A DNA stretch of 53,650 bases from an uncultured Verrucomicrobiales bacterium (GCA_937916505.1 CALFSW010000085.1:1-53650); one strand, 5' to 3'. Positions 44,602-53,650 are shown, counted from the first letter of the stretch. The notes: generated by a model not told the origin, from the letters alone. Translations and numbers: made by a program.

Positions 44602-45432
44602 ATGTCCGATTCCCCAACTCCTCTCGTGCCTGCCGAAGGTTGGCATGTCATGCATCTGTATTACTCCATCGACCACGGCCAGTGGTCCATGCTCTCCGGG
44701 AGCGAGCAGCGACAAGCCAAAACCGACCTCACCGAGCTGGTTCAAGAAATCCGCTCGCATGAGGATACCCAGCTTCTCATTTTTGCCGTTGCCACGCCCA
44801 AGGCCGACATTGGATTCATGCTTCTCACCCCCGACCTGCAGGACGCCACCGCCTTCGAAAAACGGCTCACCCTGGCACTCGGACCCGATGTCCTCAACCC
44901 CACCTACTACTACCTCTCTCAAACCGAACGTTCGGAATACACCACTTCCAGTGAACAGTATGCCAAAGACACCCTCATTGGAGAGGATGGCATGACCGAA
45001 GGCAGCGAGGAGTATGAGGCCGCCTTGAAGGAATTCGACGAGCGCATGGTTCATTACCTGAAACACCGCATGTATCCTGTCCTCCCGGACTGGCCGGCGA
45101 TCTGTTTCTACCCCATGTCAAAGCGCCGCGCTTCGCATGACGACTACAACTGGTATTCTCTCAAGCACGACGCCCGCGCCAAGCTCATGAAGGGGCATGC
45201 CAAGACCGGACGCCGGTATGCCGGAAAAATTCTCCAGCTCATCACCGGCTCCACCGGCCTCGATGAACACGAATGGGGCGTCACCTTGCTCGCCAAGGAC
45301 ACTCTCGAGATTAAGAACATCGTTTACGAAATGCGCTTCGACGAAGTCTCTGCCCGCTACGCTGAGTTTGGTGACTTCTACATCGGCATGCAACTCCCCC
45401 TCAACGAACTCTTCAAACGCACCTGTCTCTAG
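44602..45432 (+). CDS. hemQ: Coproheme decarboxylase HemQ/ChdC (chlorite dismutase family)
   Basis: This is a 276-residue protein. It has the long C-terminal signature of the family: FYPMSKRR (Y170, K174), NWYSLKHDARAKLMKGHAKTGRRYAG (H199 as probable proximal haem ligand), ITGSTGLDEHEWGVTLLAKD and VYEMRFDEVSARY. In characterised members, Tyr and Lys of this region are important for oxidative decarboxylation of coproheme III to haem b using hydrogen peroxide. This is the last step of the coproporphyrin-dependent pathway, best known from Gram-positives. It fits the many haem proteins in the window. It is second in an operon, with gaps of 8 and 4 bases to its neighbours. Confidence 0.94.
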   Translation: MSDSPTPLVPAEGWHVMHLYYSIDHGQWSMLSGSEQRQAKTDLTELVQEIRSHEDTQLLIFAVATPKADIGFMLLTPDLQDATAFEKRLTLALGPDVLNPTYYYLSQTERSEYTTSSEQYAKDTLIGEDGMTEGSEEYEAALKEFDERMVHYLKHRMYPVLPDWPAICFYPMSKRRASHDDYNWYSLKHDARAKLMKGHAKTGRRYAGKILQLITGSTGLDEHEWGVTLLAKDTLEIKNIVYEMRFDEVSARYAEFGDFYIGMQLPLNELFKRTCL

Positions 45433-45436
45433 TAAA

Positions 45437-45889
45437 ATGAAACCCGCCTCCCTTGGAATTCTTGCCTCTGTTTTCCTGGCCTCCTGCTCCAGCTACCAGG
45501 GTGATTTTCGAGCCGCCACGAAGAAATTCAAAGAAACCTCCAAACCCGCTTCCACTCTCTCCGGTCCCTGGAAAGGAACCTGGAAAAGTGAAGCCAATGG
45601 CCACCACGGCCCTTTGTGGTGCATGGTTTCGCAAGATGCCAAAGACCCCTCACTCTGGAATTTTCGCTACCGGGCCGGATGGGGAATTTTCAAATTCGGC
45701 GACTACACTCATCAGGTGAAAACCCAACCCACCCTTTCGGGGAACATGCCTGTCAGAGGGAAAATGACTCTCCCCAATAACTTTGGCACCTACGCGGTAG
45801 AAGGAAGCATCAACCGCGATCGCTTCAATCTCCGCTACAAAGGCAACGGTGACAAAGGCACCATGGCCCTAACGCGCCCCCTCAATTAA
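45437..45889 (+). CDS. Small lipoprotein of unknown function
   Basis: This is a 150-residue protein starting at ATG 45437, four bases after the hemQ stop. The frame is open back to 45197, but that part overlaps hemQ and is a shadow. The signal peptide ends in a lipobox (FLASC, Cys17). The mature part is beta-rich, with GPWKGTWKSEANGHHGPLWC and a repeated RxxxGxGT pattern. No family recognised. It may be an envelope protein of the hemQ operon. Confidence 0.78.
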   Translation: MKPASLGILASVFLASCSSYQGDFRAATKKFKETSKPASTLSGPWKGTWKSEANGHHGPLWCMVSQDAKDPSLWNFRYRAGWGIFKFGDYTHQVKTQPTLSGNMPVRGKMTLPNNFGTYAVEGSINRDRFNLRYKGNGDKGTMALTRPLN

Positions 45890-45939
45890 TCTTCGCCAAT
45901 CTCGTCGTTGGTCAATTTCCGATGGACCAAGTCGAGCTC

Positions 45940-47010
45940 TCAGCAAACACACCAGGGTTCAATCGGCCTGAGATCAGATGCCGCATCACGGTCTTCCCGC
46001 GAATGAAAAAGGTAAACCGCATAGCCCCCGTGTCCCCCGCCGCAATACTTCTTCGCCACACTTCCCGGCACCTCCGGAAGTGCCTCCATCCCTTCTTCCA
46101 GCTGCGCCCGGTATGACATCGCGATCGCTTCGGCCAATTTACCGACCGATTCCGCCATCACCGCCTCTCTGGCCGTCGCTCCTGCTTTCTCGATCAGATC
46201 ATAGTCCCTCTCAAAATCAACTGAGCCGGGGGTATCGTGCTGGCTCCCCGTCCACAAAAGAGCCATCCGCCCTGCCAAAAACGAGCCATCTCTTTTAAAA
46301 TCCAACCGTGGCCTCTGCCCGCTTTTCCAAACACACACGCCCGTCTCGCGAATCACCGCCGGATCCTGCCAACCCACCCCCAGATCCAATTCGGCCTGCA
46401 CCGGATCACGACCATTCAAAAGTGCCCACGCTCCGCTCCCTCCAAGCCCCGCTTTTTGTTCGTAGGGCCAATTCTTCAGACTCACTTTCGGTGAAATCGC
46501 ACAATTCACAATGAAGCCACCCTCGCGCGCACGCGCCGGAACATCCAGCCAGCCCCCGCCAAAATCGACCCGCAACGGAGCCTCCACCAGCCCGCTCACC
46601 CGGCATCGGATCTCGGTCGTCGAAACCGGTTCAAACTTCGGCGGTGTCTTGGGCAATCTGACATACCGGCACCCCAGCTCCGCACACAGTTTTTCCTTAA
46701 TCTCCCCATATTGATCATCCTCGGTCACCGCCAAAATATCCGGCTTCAACTCGCGAAAAATCGGCTCAAAATCCAATCCCTTCACTTCACCGTCTCCCGC
46801 CACCACCTCATCCACCATTTCCAGCGACCTCAGCAGCGCCACTTTGTGCTCATCCGGCAGCGATGGCCTCCGCTCCTTGTGTTTCCAGAGAATCCTCTCG
46901 TTCGCAAAAGACACCGTCAAATGCGCCCCCAAAGCGCGGGCCTCTTCAAAAAACTGCAAATGTCCTGCATGAAGAATGTCGTAACAACCGGAAACAAAGA
47001 CTCGAACCAT
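45940..47010 (-). CDS. Cytidylyltransferase-like-GHMP kinase fusion
   Basis: This is a 356-residue two-domain protein. The ATG at 47010 is used rather than a TTG at 47025. Residues of about 1-135 form a nucleotidyltransferase: GCYDILHAGH with the HxGH motif at 14-17, and STTEIR near 131. Residues of about 144-356 are GHMP-kinase-like: APLRVDFGGGWLDVP, the P-loop-like GLGGSGA at 188-194, and CGGGHGGYAVYLF near the end. The best analogy is enzymes that phosphorylate and then activate a sugar phosphate to a nucleotide sugar. It resembles HldE in concept but has the opposite domain order and another kinase class. No signal peptide, so cytoplasmic. Substrate unknown. Confidence 0.85.
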   Translation of the reverse strand: MVRVFVSGCYDILHAGHLQFFEEARALGAHLTVSFANERILWKHKERRPSLPDEHKVALLRSLEMVDEVVAGDGEVKGLDFEPIFRELKPDILAVTEDDQYGEIKEKLCAELGCRYVRLPKTPPKFEPVSTTEIRCRVSGLVEAPLRVDFGGGWLDVPARAREGGFIVNCAISPKVSLKNWPYEQKAGLGGSGAWALLNGRDPVQAELDLGVGWQDPAVIRETGVCVWKSGQRPRLDFKRDGSFLAGRMALLWTGSQHDTPGSVDFERDYDLIEKAGATAREAVMAESVGKLAEAIAMSYRAQLEEGMEALPEVPGSVAKKYCGGGHGGYAVYLFHSREDRDAASDLRPIEPWCVC

Positions 47011-47075
47011 CGTTCCCAGAGTCAATCACGCCTCCTCCGCTCGACAAGTCTTTCTCACTTCCCTAGCTTCACAAA

Positions 47076-48695
47076 ATGAAGCTCCTCTTACTGCTCCTGT
47101 TTTCACTCGCCGCACTCAGCCAGGCCAAGCGGCCCAATATCGTCTTCTTCTTCACCGACGATCACGCCCCCCACGCCATCGGCGCCTACAACGGCTGGCT
47201 CAAATCCGTCAACCCCACCCCGGAAATCGACAAGCTGGCGGCCGACGGCATGCTCTTCGAGAACTCCTTCTGCACCAACTCGATCTGCGGCCCCTCCCGC
47301 GCCGTCATCATGAGTGGCAAACACAGCCACTTAAACGGCTTCATGAACAACGGGAACAGCTTTGACTGGAACCAACAAATTTTCCCGAAAATTCTCCGTG
47401 CCGCCGGCTATCACACCGCCCTCTATGGCAAATCCCACCTCAAGGGAAATCCGCAGGGATTCGATTCCTGGGCCGTCCTCCCCGGGCAGGGCGACTACTA
47501 CAACCCCGCCATGATCACCCCGGAAGGACGCAAGACCGTCCCGGGCTACTGCACCGACATCGTCACCGACATGGCCATCGATTTCATCAAAGAATCAAAA
47601 GCCCTCGGCAAGCCCTTCATGCTCATGTGCCAACACAAGGCCCCGCACCGCACCTGGATGCCGGCCTTGCGCCACCTCCATCTCTACGACGACATCGAAA
47701 TCCCCGAGCCCGCCACCCTCTTCGACCAATACGAAGGCCGCATTCCCGCTCAACACCAGGAGATGGAAATCGACCGCCACATGTATCTCGACCACGACCT
47801 CTTCACCGATCTCACCCCTGATCTTGAGTTTCCAAAACAACGCAACCCCAGCGAAGACCGCTCGGCATGGCTCAACATGAAGCGGATGACTCCGGAACAA
47901 CTCAAGGTCTGGCGCGCCGCCTACGGTCCCAAGGACAAGGCTTTCCGCGAAGCCAAACTCACCGGCCGCGACCTCGTCCGCTGGAAATTCCAACGCTACG
48001 CCAAGAACTACCTCCGCACCATTAAGGGCGTCGACGAAAACCTCGCCCGCCTCCGCAAGACCCTTGAGGACGAGGGCCTCGCCGACAACACCATCTTCGT
48101 TTACTCCTCCGACCAAGGCTTCTACATCGGCGACCACGGATGGTATGACAAACGCTGGATGTATGAAGAATCCCTCAAAATGCCCCTCATCATCTCCTGG
48201 CCCGGAGTCACCAAACCCGGCTCGCGCAACACCGACCTCGTCCAGAACCTCGACTACGCCCAGACCTTCCTAGACATGGCCGGAGCCAAAATCCCCGCCG
48301 ACATGCAAGGCGCATCCCTTGTCCCAACCCTCAAAGGAAAAACCCCGGACGACTGGCGTAAGTCCATCTACTACCACTACTACGAGTATCCCTCCTACCA
48401 CCAGGTCCCGCGCCACAACGGCATCCGCACCGACCGCTACAAACTCATCAACTTCTACGAATTCGGCGAATGGGAATTCTACGACCTCAAAACGGACCCC
48501 GATGAACTCAAAAACCTCTACGGCAACCCCCGGAAAAAAGAACTCATCGAAGACATTCGAAAGCAACTCATCGAATTGCAGAAAGACTACGGCGACAAAA
48601 CCGTCCTCAAAGAAAAACCCCAGGAGTGGAAAACCAAGATGCGCAGCACCACCAGTGTGAAAACGAAAGCCGCATTCCGCCCCCGGGTGAAGTAG
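47076..48695 (+). CDS. Secreted type I sulfatase
   Basis: This is a 539-residue protein. The signal peptide (LLLLLLFSLAALSQA) is followed by metal-site FTDDH (28-29) and the formylglycine motif C71-G-P-S-R75 (CGPSRAVIMSGKHSHLNG), with YGKSH and the C-terminal SDQGFYIGDHGWYDK. All hallmarks of an active-type formylglycine sulfatase are present. It probably removes sulfate from a polysaccharide in the periplasm or outside. The substrate is not determined. A 13-bp terminator follows it. Confidence 0.95.
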   Translation: MKLLLLLLFSLAALSQAKRPNIVFFFTDDHAPHAIGAYNGWLKSVNPTPEIDKLAADGMLFENSFCTNSICGPSRAVIMSGKHSHLNGFMNNGNSFDWNQQIFPKILRAAGYHTALYGKSHLKGNPQGFDSWAVLPGQGDYYNPAMITPEGRKTVPGYCTDIVTDMAIDFIKESKALGKPFMLMCQHKAPHRTWMPALRHLHLYDDIEIPEPATLFDQYEGRIPAQHQEMEIDRHMYLDHDLFTDLTPDLEFPKQRNPSEDRSAWLNMKRMTPEQLKVWRAAYGPKDKAFREAKLTGRDLVRWKFQRYAKNYLRTIKGVDENLARLRKTLEDEGLADNTIFVYSSDQGFYIGDHGWYDKRWMYEESLKMPLIISWPGVTKPGSRNTDLVQNLDYAQTFLDMAGAKIPADMQGASLVPTLKGKTPDDWRKSIYYHYYEYPSYHQVPRHNGIRTDRYKLINFYEFGEWEFYDLKTDPDELKNLYGNPRKKELIEDIRKQLIELQKDYGDKTVLKEKPQEWKTKMRSTTSVKTKAAFRPRVK

Positions 48696-48728
48696 ACACT
48701 CGTAGGAAAAAACCACCGGCCCAACCCC

Positions 48729-48766
48729 AATCGGGACACGACCACGTTCGTGTCCCGATTCTTTTT
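48729..48766 (+). terminator. Rho-independent terminator after the first sulfatase
   Basis: AATCGGGACACGA (48729-48741) and TCGTGTCCCGATT (48748-48760) are perfect 13-bp complements around the loop CCACGT, followed by CTTTTT. This strongly suggests that transcription of the sulfatase at 47076 ends here and that the second sulfatase has its own promoter. Confidence 0.9.
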
Positions 48767-48806
48767 ATGATCGCGGAAGATTCGGTATTTCGCTAACGAT
48801 CAGGAG

Positions 48807-50237
48807 ATGAAGATTCTTCTCTTCCTGCTCACCCTCACCTCGCTGGCTTTCGCGAAGAAACCCAATTTCCTTTTTATCATCGTCGATGACCAATCGCCCT
48901 TTGACTTAAAGATTTACGATCCCAAATCCCCTCTCGTTTCCCCCAACATCAACAGCCTCGCCAAAGGGGGCCTTGTCTTCGATGGCTCCTACCACATGGG
49001 CTCCTGGAGTGGCGCAGTCTGCACCTGCTCCAGAACCATGATCATGACCGGCCAAAGCGTCTGGCGCATTCCCAGGAAGCTGAAAAAGAACGCCAAAAAA
49101 CGGAACGCCGCACCGGTCCAGCCACGTCCAAAAACTCTCCCCGAAATTTTCAATCAAGCCGGCTACCAAACGATGCGCACCTGCAAACGTGGCAACAGCT
49201 ACAGCCTTGCCAACGGCAAGTTTCAAGTTGTCAAAGACGCCACCAAGCGCGGCGAAACCGACGAGACCGGTTCCCACTGGCACGGCCAACAGGTCATGGA
49301 CTACCTCGGTGACCGCGAGGCCAGGAAAACCGAAGAGCCTTTCCTCATCTACTTCGGCTTCTCTCATCCACACGACGAGCGAAACGGAAAGCCCGAACTC
49401 CTCGCCAAATACGGAGCTAAAAATCATCGCGATCGAAATTCCCTCCCCGCTCTCCACCCCAAGCAGCCGGAACTCCCCGTCAACTACCTCAAAGTCCACC
49501 CCTTTCCCCACGGCCACCCCGGACTTCGCGATGAAGTCAAAGTCCCCGGCGTCTGGGAAAACCGCGATGAAGCCACCATCCGCAACGAGCTCGGCCGCGA
49601 GTATGCCTGCTCCGAAAACATCGATATCCAGATTGGCCGCGTCCTCAAAAAACTCGAAGCAATGGGTGAACTCGACAACACTTACATTATCTACACCTCT
49701 GATCACGGCATGGCCATCGGTCGCCACGGGCTTCAGGGAAAACAGAACCTCTACGAACACACCTGGCGGGTCCCCTACATCGTCAAAGGCCCCGGCATCA
49801 AAGCGGGCCGCGTTCAGGGCAACATCTACCTCATGGACACCCTCGCCACCCTTTGCGACCTCGCAGGCATCAAAGCCCCCGCCACCAACGAAGGCATCAG
49901 CTTCAAACCCGTCCTGACCCGCGAAAAACAAAGCGTGCGCGACGTCATGTTCGGAGCCTACGCCGGCGGCACCAAACCCGGGATGCGCTCCGTCAGGAAA
50001 GGTGACTGGAAGCTCGTCAAATTCGACGTTCTCGACGGCACCGTCCGCGAAACCCAACTCTTCAACCTCAAGGACAATCCCCACGAATTCCTCGCCGAAC
50101 ACGGCAAGAATGATCCCAAACTCAAAGACCTCGCCGGGGACCCCGCCCACGCCAAAAAACTCGCCGAAATGGAAGCCCTCTTAAAAAGCGAAATGGAACG
50201 ACTCAACGACCCGTATCCACTTTGGGATCAGAAGTAG
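48807..50237 (+). CDS. Sulfatase with unusual CTCSR active-site motif
   Basis: This is a 476-residue secreted protein. The signal peptide (LLFLLTLTSLAFA) is followed by the metal-site VDDQ (27-29) and C72-T-C74-S-R76 in place of the usual C-x-P-S-R. HGMAIGRHGLQGKQNLYEH in the second half is the usual metal and substrate region. The missing Pro at the third position might affect recognition by the formylglycine-generating enzyme; an alternative maturation route or altered activity is possible. It belongs to a two-gene unit with the DUF1080 gene (14-base gap). Confidence 0.92.
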   Translation: MKILLFLLTLTSLAFAKKPNFLFIIVDDQSPFDLKIYDPKSPLVSPNINSLAKGGLVFDGSYHMGSWSGAVCTCSRTMIMTGQSVWRIPRKLKKNAKKRNAAPVQPRPKTLPEIFNQAGYQTMRTCKRGNSYSLANGKFQVVKDATKRGETDETGSHWHGQQVMDYLGDREARKTEEPFLIYFGFSHPHDERNGKPELLAKYGAKNHRDRNSLPALHPKQPELPVNYLKVHPFPHGHPGLRDEVKVPGVWENRDEATIRNELGREYACSENIDIQIGRVLKKLEAMGELDNTYIIYTSDHGMAIGRHGLQGKQNLYEHTWRVPYIVKGPGIKAGRVQGNIYLMDTLATLCDLAGIKAPATNEGISFKPVLTREKQSVRDVMFGAYAGGTKPGMRSVRKGDWKLVKFDVLDGTVRETQLFNLKDNPHEFLAEHGKNDPKLKDLAGDPAHAKKLAEMEALLKSEMERLNDPYPLWDQK

Positions 50238-50251
50238 ATCCCACCTTCGCC

Positions 50252-51433
50252 ATGATTCACTTAAATAAACTCGCCCTCGTCTGCTCGGCACTCTTCTTGT
50301 GCCAATCCTCCCACGCCAAAAACCAATCGGGGGTCCCCCTCTTCGATGGGAAATCCCTCAATGGTTGGACTGCCCTCCCCGGCGGGACCTGGACCGTCGA
50401 AAATGGCGCCATCGTCGGCAAAAGCCCCAAAAGCGAAGCACGCCACGGCATGCTCCTTTCCAACAAGCAATACTCCGACTTCGTCGTCACCGCAAAATTC
50501 CGCGTTCACTCGGGCGACAGTGGATTCTATTTCCGCTCCGAGCGGGTCAAATCCAACGTGAGCGTCAACGGCTTTCAGGTTGAGGTCGACACCTCCCAGG
50601 AAACCGGTGGCCTCTACGAAACCGGTGGCCGGGCCTGGGTCAAACAGCCCAACGAAAAAGCCGTTCAAAAACGCGCCTACAAACCCGGCGAATGGACCAC
50701 TCTCGAACTCCGGGCCGTCGGTCGCGATGTCGAAGTCAAAATCAACGGCGTCGTCTCTTCAAAACTCACCAATGACAAGGGACGCGTAAAAGGGCATTTC
50801 GGACTCCAGCTTCACGGCGGACAGGACATGCATGTCGAATTCAAGGACATCAACATTCAGGAAATCACCGATAGCTCCGGCTTTGTCGAGATGTTCAACG
50901 GCAAGGACCTCACCGGTTGGAAAACCAAGGGGAATTGGGTCGTCGAAAAAAACAACGTCATCACGCTGAAACCCCGCCCCGGCGAAAGCGGTTGGACACG
51001 CTACGACGATTACCTCACCACCGACCGCAAGTATGGCAACTTCGTTCTGGATCTTGAATTCAAATTCAACGCCAAAGGCAACTCCGGCGTCTTCATGCGC
51101 ATTGGCGATCTCAAGGATCACGTCGCAAACGGTTTTGAAGTTCAGATCCTCGACACCCACGGAAAGAAAAAATTCGGCCATCACGACTGCGGCGGAGTCA
51201 TCCGCACCTCGGCGCCCAGGAAGATGGCCGTGAAACCCGCCGGTGAATGGAACCGCTACACCATCACCATGAAGGACAGTCATCTCAAAGTTATCCTCAA
51301 TGGCGAGCTCATTCAAGACCTTGACCTCAGCAAAACCGACATGAAAGACCGCCCGATGGAGGGCTACATCAGCTTTCAGGATGAAGCCAAAAACATCTGG
51401 TATCGCAACGTCCGCATCAAGGAACTCAAGTAG
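50252..51433 (+). CDS. Secreted tandem DUF1080 protein
   Basis: This is a 393-residue protein. The ATG at 50252 gives the signal peptide MIHLNKLALVCSALFLCQSSHA; an upstream in-frame TTG lies in the preceding gene. Two DUF1080 domains follow, at about 28-203 (LFDGKSLNGWTALPGGTW) and 208-393 (MFNGKDLTGWKTKGNWV, KGNSGVFMRI). Both have the concanavalin-like core; the second is closer to the single-domain protein at 12467. It is next to a sulfatase, so a role on sulfated glycans is likely. Confidence 0.92.
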   Translation: MIHLNKLALVCSALFLCQSSHAKNQSGVPLFDGKSLNGWTALPGGTWTVENGAIVGKSPKSEARHGMLLSNKQYSDFVVTAKFRVHSGDSGFYFRSERVKSNVSVNGFQVEVDTSQETGGLYETGGRAWVKQPNEKAVQKRAYKPGEWTTLELRAVGRDVEVKINGVVSSKLTNDKGRVKGHFGLQLHGGQDMHVEFKDINIQEITDSSGFVEMFNGKDLTGWKTKGNWVVEKNNVITLKPRPGESGWTRYDDYLTTDRKYGNFVLDLEFKFNAKGNSGVFMRIGDLKDHVANGFEVQILDTHGKKKFGHHDCGGVIRTSAPRKMAVKPAGEWNRYTITMKDSHLKVILNGELIQDLDLSKTDMKDRPMEGYISFQDEAKNIWYRNVRIKELK

Positions 51434-51499
51434 GCTTCTTTTGACGAGAGGCCATTGCCTCAGCCATTTGGCTCATCAACTGCTATCCCCATCACGCAC

Positions 51500-53650
51500 A
51501 TGTCACAACGCCTCAAGGACACCATCGGATTTACCAAAAACGGCCCCGCAATTGCCTCGCCCGATGAGGAGGAACGCCTCAGGGAGTTTGTGAACTTGAA
51601 GCTGGCCGCACGAGGCCATCACATTGTTGGGAAAGAAGACGACTACCCTTTCCTTGACCTGGGACGTTCGCTCATCGCTTCTTTTCAGGAAAAGACCCGA
51701 CTCCTTTCCGACTATCTTTGCCCGGTGGATCAGGCAATCCACGACTACCTCGCCAAGATCCTCGGCGACAGCGAAACTCCCGCGCTGGTTCCCGCGGGTG
51801 CCCTCGTTCTGGAAAGACACGGCATCGGCCGCATGCTCTCCCTTCCTCCGGACCAGGATGTCTTCAAATCCTCCATCTTGAGTTCCTATCGCGTGAACCA
51901 AGGCGTGTGTCACAATCCTGCCTCCGACCGTCGCACCACCAAAGGCGTCTTCCACGTTGCCGAAGGCGGACTTCCGGTTCCCGCCGACAAAAAAGAGGTT
52001 CCGCTCAAAACCTTTGCGGGACTCCTCAAGGCCGCCCTCAACCCGCCGGAGGACATCATGGTTCTCCCTTTCACCGGCAACAGTGAAACTCCGGCCAAAG
52101 TCTTCGTCTCCCTTCTTTTGCGTCCCATCGTCTGCCCCGCTGTTCCCGGGGTCTCGGAGGAAAAACGCATGGAAATTCGCTTCTTCGCACCGGGCAACCT
52201 CGTTTCCAATCTCGATTTTGTGGAGAGCATTTTCGGCAATGGCGGTGATCCCTACCTTCCGGAAAACGACTCCCGCCTCGATACCGGGCACTGGTCCGGC
52301 CACACCGGATGCGTGATTCTCGCACCCCAACTCACCAAACTCAAGAAGAAGGATCTGGGACTCCCCCACCTCTCGGAGGCCACCGACCGGCAAAAGCACG
52401 ATGGCATGTGCTGGGAATCGGAAGACGAACTCTACAATGACGGTTCGGCTTTCAAAATCACCACGCGCGATACCGGCGGCACCGTGGTCACGCTCATTGC
52501 CGACAATTACTACGGCTACTGCAAAAAGGAGGTCAAAACCCAACTCAGCTACGCCACCAATCTCCTCGGAAATGCCGAAGAGGAACACGCCGGTGGAGCC
52601 ATCGCTTTTCCCAGCGCCGACCTGGGTGAGGACTTTGCCCTGAGCGAGTTCAAGTGCGACGTCCACCACCGTTTCGAAAATGTCGTCAAACGGTATGGAA
52701 ATCTCATGGACTTGCAGCCCGAAGGCTACGGAATCGACAAAATCCACCCCGATGTTTTCTACCTCCCCGAAAACGTCCGCATTCAACTCGACGACCAATC
52801 CATCACTTGGTGCCAGCAAACGATTTCACTCCAACCCGGCATCACCTACATTCTCCCCTCCGGCTACAAGGTCGAGATGGTGAAACCCTCGCAAGGCCAG
52901 CGCTGGCGGCTGATCGGAACCAATGCCGAGGGCACCTTTTGCCATAAACCCTGCACCGTTTCCGGCGGTGGCAAGTCTGAGATTTCCAAATCTCTCTCCG
53001 ACGCCATGATCTCGGGCCCGGTCATCGTCCGCGACTTCAAGAAAGACTTCAAAGCCGCCCTTGAACTCGTTCACCGAGACTTCGGAAATCGTTATCAAAA
53101 CCCCAACGAACCAGGGAAGGAAAGCCGCTCGCTGCTTTGCACCACCCGATCCCTTGGCTCGGTCATTCGACTTTTCACGCAGAATTCCGCATACACCGAC
53201 GAATATAACGAGTGGCTCGCCACCATTCCCCGCTCCGTGCGCGACCTCGTCTTCGTCATCAAGCGACTTTACAAGCCCGACTGGGAAAAAGATGGCGATT
53301 GGGCCTCCCGCTTTAGTGTCGACCTCATCAACGGCCGCTCCGGAAATGAACTGATCTATCATCGTCAGCGTCTCGTCACCCAATACCTGCGCGTCGGTTT
53401 TGCCGAGGACGGCACCTGGCGCACCTTTGGGCTGCGGAAAGACTTCTCCCCTGCCAAGAAGATTCAAACCGAGGACGACATCACCGCCTCCACCGTCATC
53501 CCGGCAGATCAGGTTGACGGTCTTCACCCCGACATCGTGAAGCCCTCGCTCAAGTTCGCAAAAAACTGCGAATACCGCCTCTTTCAAAGACCCGATGACG
53601 CCATCGTTCGCGGCTATGACAAACAGGCCGAGCTCGATTTCAGCCGCAAA
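51500..53650 (+). CDS. PPi-type phosphoenolpyruvate carboxykinase (3' end outside window)
   Basis: The frame is open from ATG 51500 to the last base (717 codons); homologues are about 1100-1150 residues, so about a third is missing. The sequence matches my recollection of the Propionibacterium PPi-PEPCK closely, with [107 protein letters not shown] and [11 protein letters not shown]. The enzyme interconverts oxaloacetate with PPi and PEP with CO2 and phosphate. No signal peptide; cytoplasmic. It is separated from the DUF1080 gene by 66 bases. A long minus-strand open frame over it is a codon-bias shadow. Confidence 0.93.
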   Translation, partial: MSQRLKDTIGFTKNGPAIASPDEEERLREFVNLKLAARGHHIVGKEDDYPFLDLGRSLIASFQEKTRLLSDYLCPVDQAIHDYLAKILGDSETPALVPAGALVLERHGIGRMLSLPPDQDVFKSSILSSYRVNQGVCHNPASDRRTTKGVFHVAEGGLPVPADKKEVPLKTFAGLLKAALNPPEDIMVLPFTGNSETPAKVFVSLLLRPIVCPAVPGVSEEKRMEIRFFAPGNLVSNLDFVESIFGNGGDPYLPENDSRLDTGHWSGHTGCVILAPQLTKLKKKDLGLPHLSEATDRQKHDGMCWESEDELYNDGSAFKITTRDTGGTVVTLIADNYYGYCKKEVKTQLSYATNLLGNAEEEHAGGAIAFPSADLGEDFALSEFKCDVHHRFENVVKRYGNLMDLQPEGYGIDKIHPDVFYLPENVRIQLDDQSITWCQQTISLQPGITYILPSGYKVEMVKPSQGQRWRLIGTNAEGTFCHKPCTVSGGGKSEISKSLSDAMISGPVIVRDFKKDFKAALELVHRDFGNRYQNPNEPGKESRSLLCTTRSLGSVIRLFTQNSAYTDEYNEWLATIPRSVRDLVFVIKRLYKPDWEKDGDWASRFSVDLINGRSGNELIYHRQRLVTQYLRVGFAEDGTWRTFGLRKDFSPAKKIQTEDDITASTVIPADQVDGLHPDIVKPSLKFAKNCEYRLFQRPDDAIVRGYDKQAELDFSRK

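Noticed and set aside
45197-45436. 80-codon upstream extension of the small lipoprotein gene
   Set aside because: It overlaps hemQ in another frame; the lipoprotein signal fixes the start at 45437.
51503-52819. Long minus-strand open frame opposite the PPi-PEPCK gene
   Set aside because: The plus frame has clear family motifs throughout; the minus frame is a codon-bias shadow.
1-53650. CRISPR array, tRNA, rRNA, insertion sequence or prophage
   Set aside because: No spaced direct repeats, cloverleaf-like sequence, transposase or phage structural gene was recognised on either strand.

Overview
The window looks like a chromosomal segment from a PVC-superphylum bacterium, most likely Verrucomicrobiota (Verrucomicrobiales-like). 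The evidence is three PSCyt1-DUF1549-DUF1553 cytochrome genes each paired with a Tat-exported DUF1501 gene, secreted DUF1080 proteins, sulfatases, FG-GAP/ASPIC-UnbV proteins, CotH/lamin-tail giants, and C-terminal segments of the kind common in verrucomicrobial exoproteins. Overall GC is high. Most starts lack a clear Shine-Dalgarno, so the few strong ones help decide starts. No tRNA, rRNA, CRISPR array or insertion sequence was recognised. No gene-free stretch exceeds 300 bases; the longest is about 250 bases at 1582-1832.

Layout. 1-168: tail of an unknown protein. 187-13.2 kb: a Tat-exported Gfo/Idh/MocA-type protein, two cytochrome/DUF1501 pairs (1833-6627 and 7927-12440), a mutarotase-fold protein and a DUF1080 protein coupled to a secreted calcium-repeat protein. 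14.4-20.6 kb: two large exported haem proteins with beta-propellers. 20.6-30.1 kb: an SCO1/FG-GAP/ASPIC-UnbV lipoprotein, then two large exoproteins sharing a repeated domain; the divergent junction at about 23.1 kb looks broken. 30.1-37.3 kb: a small DUF2135-like protein and a third, much enlarged cytochrome/DUF1501 pair. 37.4-40.4 kb: an FG-GAP/ASPIC-UnbV/thioredoxin-like gene interrupted by one in-frame TGA followed by a SECIS-like hairpin. 40.4-45.9 kb: housekeeping genes (YjbQ, an ECF sigma with a small membrane partner, FolB, a HAD phosphatase, DciA, a ferredoxin, and a plus-strand operon containing coproheme decarboxylase HemQ/ChdC). 45.9-51.4 kb: a nucleotidyltransferase-GHMP kinase fusion, two sulfatases and a tandem DUF1080 protein. 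51.5 kb to the end: PPi-dependent PEP carboxykinase, cut by the window edge.

How it may fit together. Much of the window encodes exported machinery of the kind PVC bacteria use on complex, often sulfated, polysaccharides: sulfatases, DUF1080 proteins, mutarotase and oxidoreductase folds, and large adhesin-like proteins. It also has an unusually dense set of exported c-type haem proteins (nine CxxCH-like motifs in five proteins). HemQ supplies haem, and the SCO1 and thioredoxin-like fusions could handle copper or thiols in the same exported space; that link is inference. The observation most worth testing is the possible selenocysteine codon at 39106-39108. The possible break at about 23.1 kb should be checked before neighbourhood conclusions are drawn across it.
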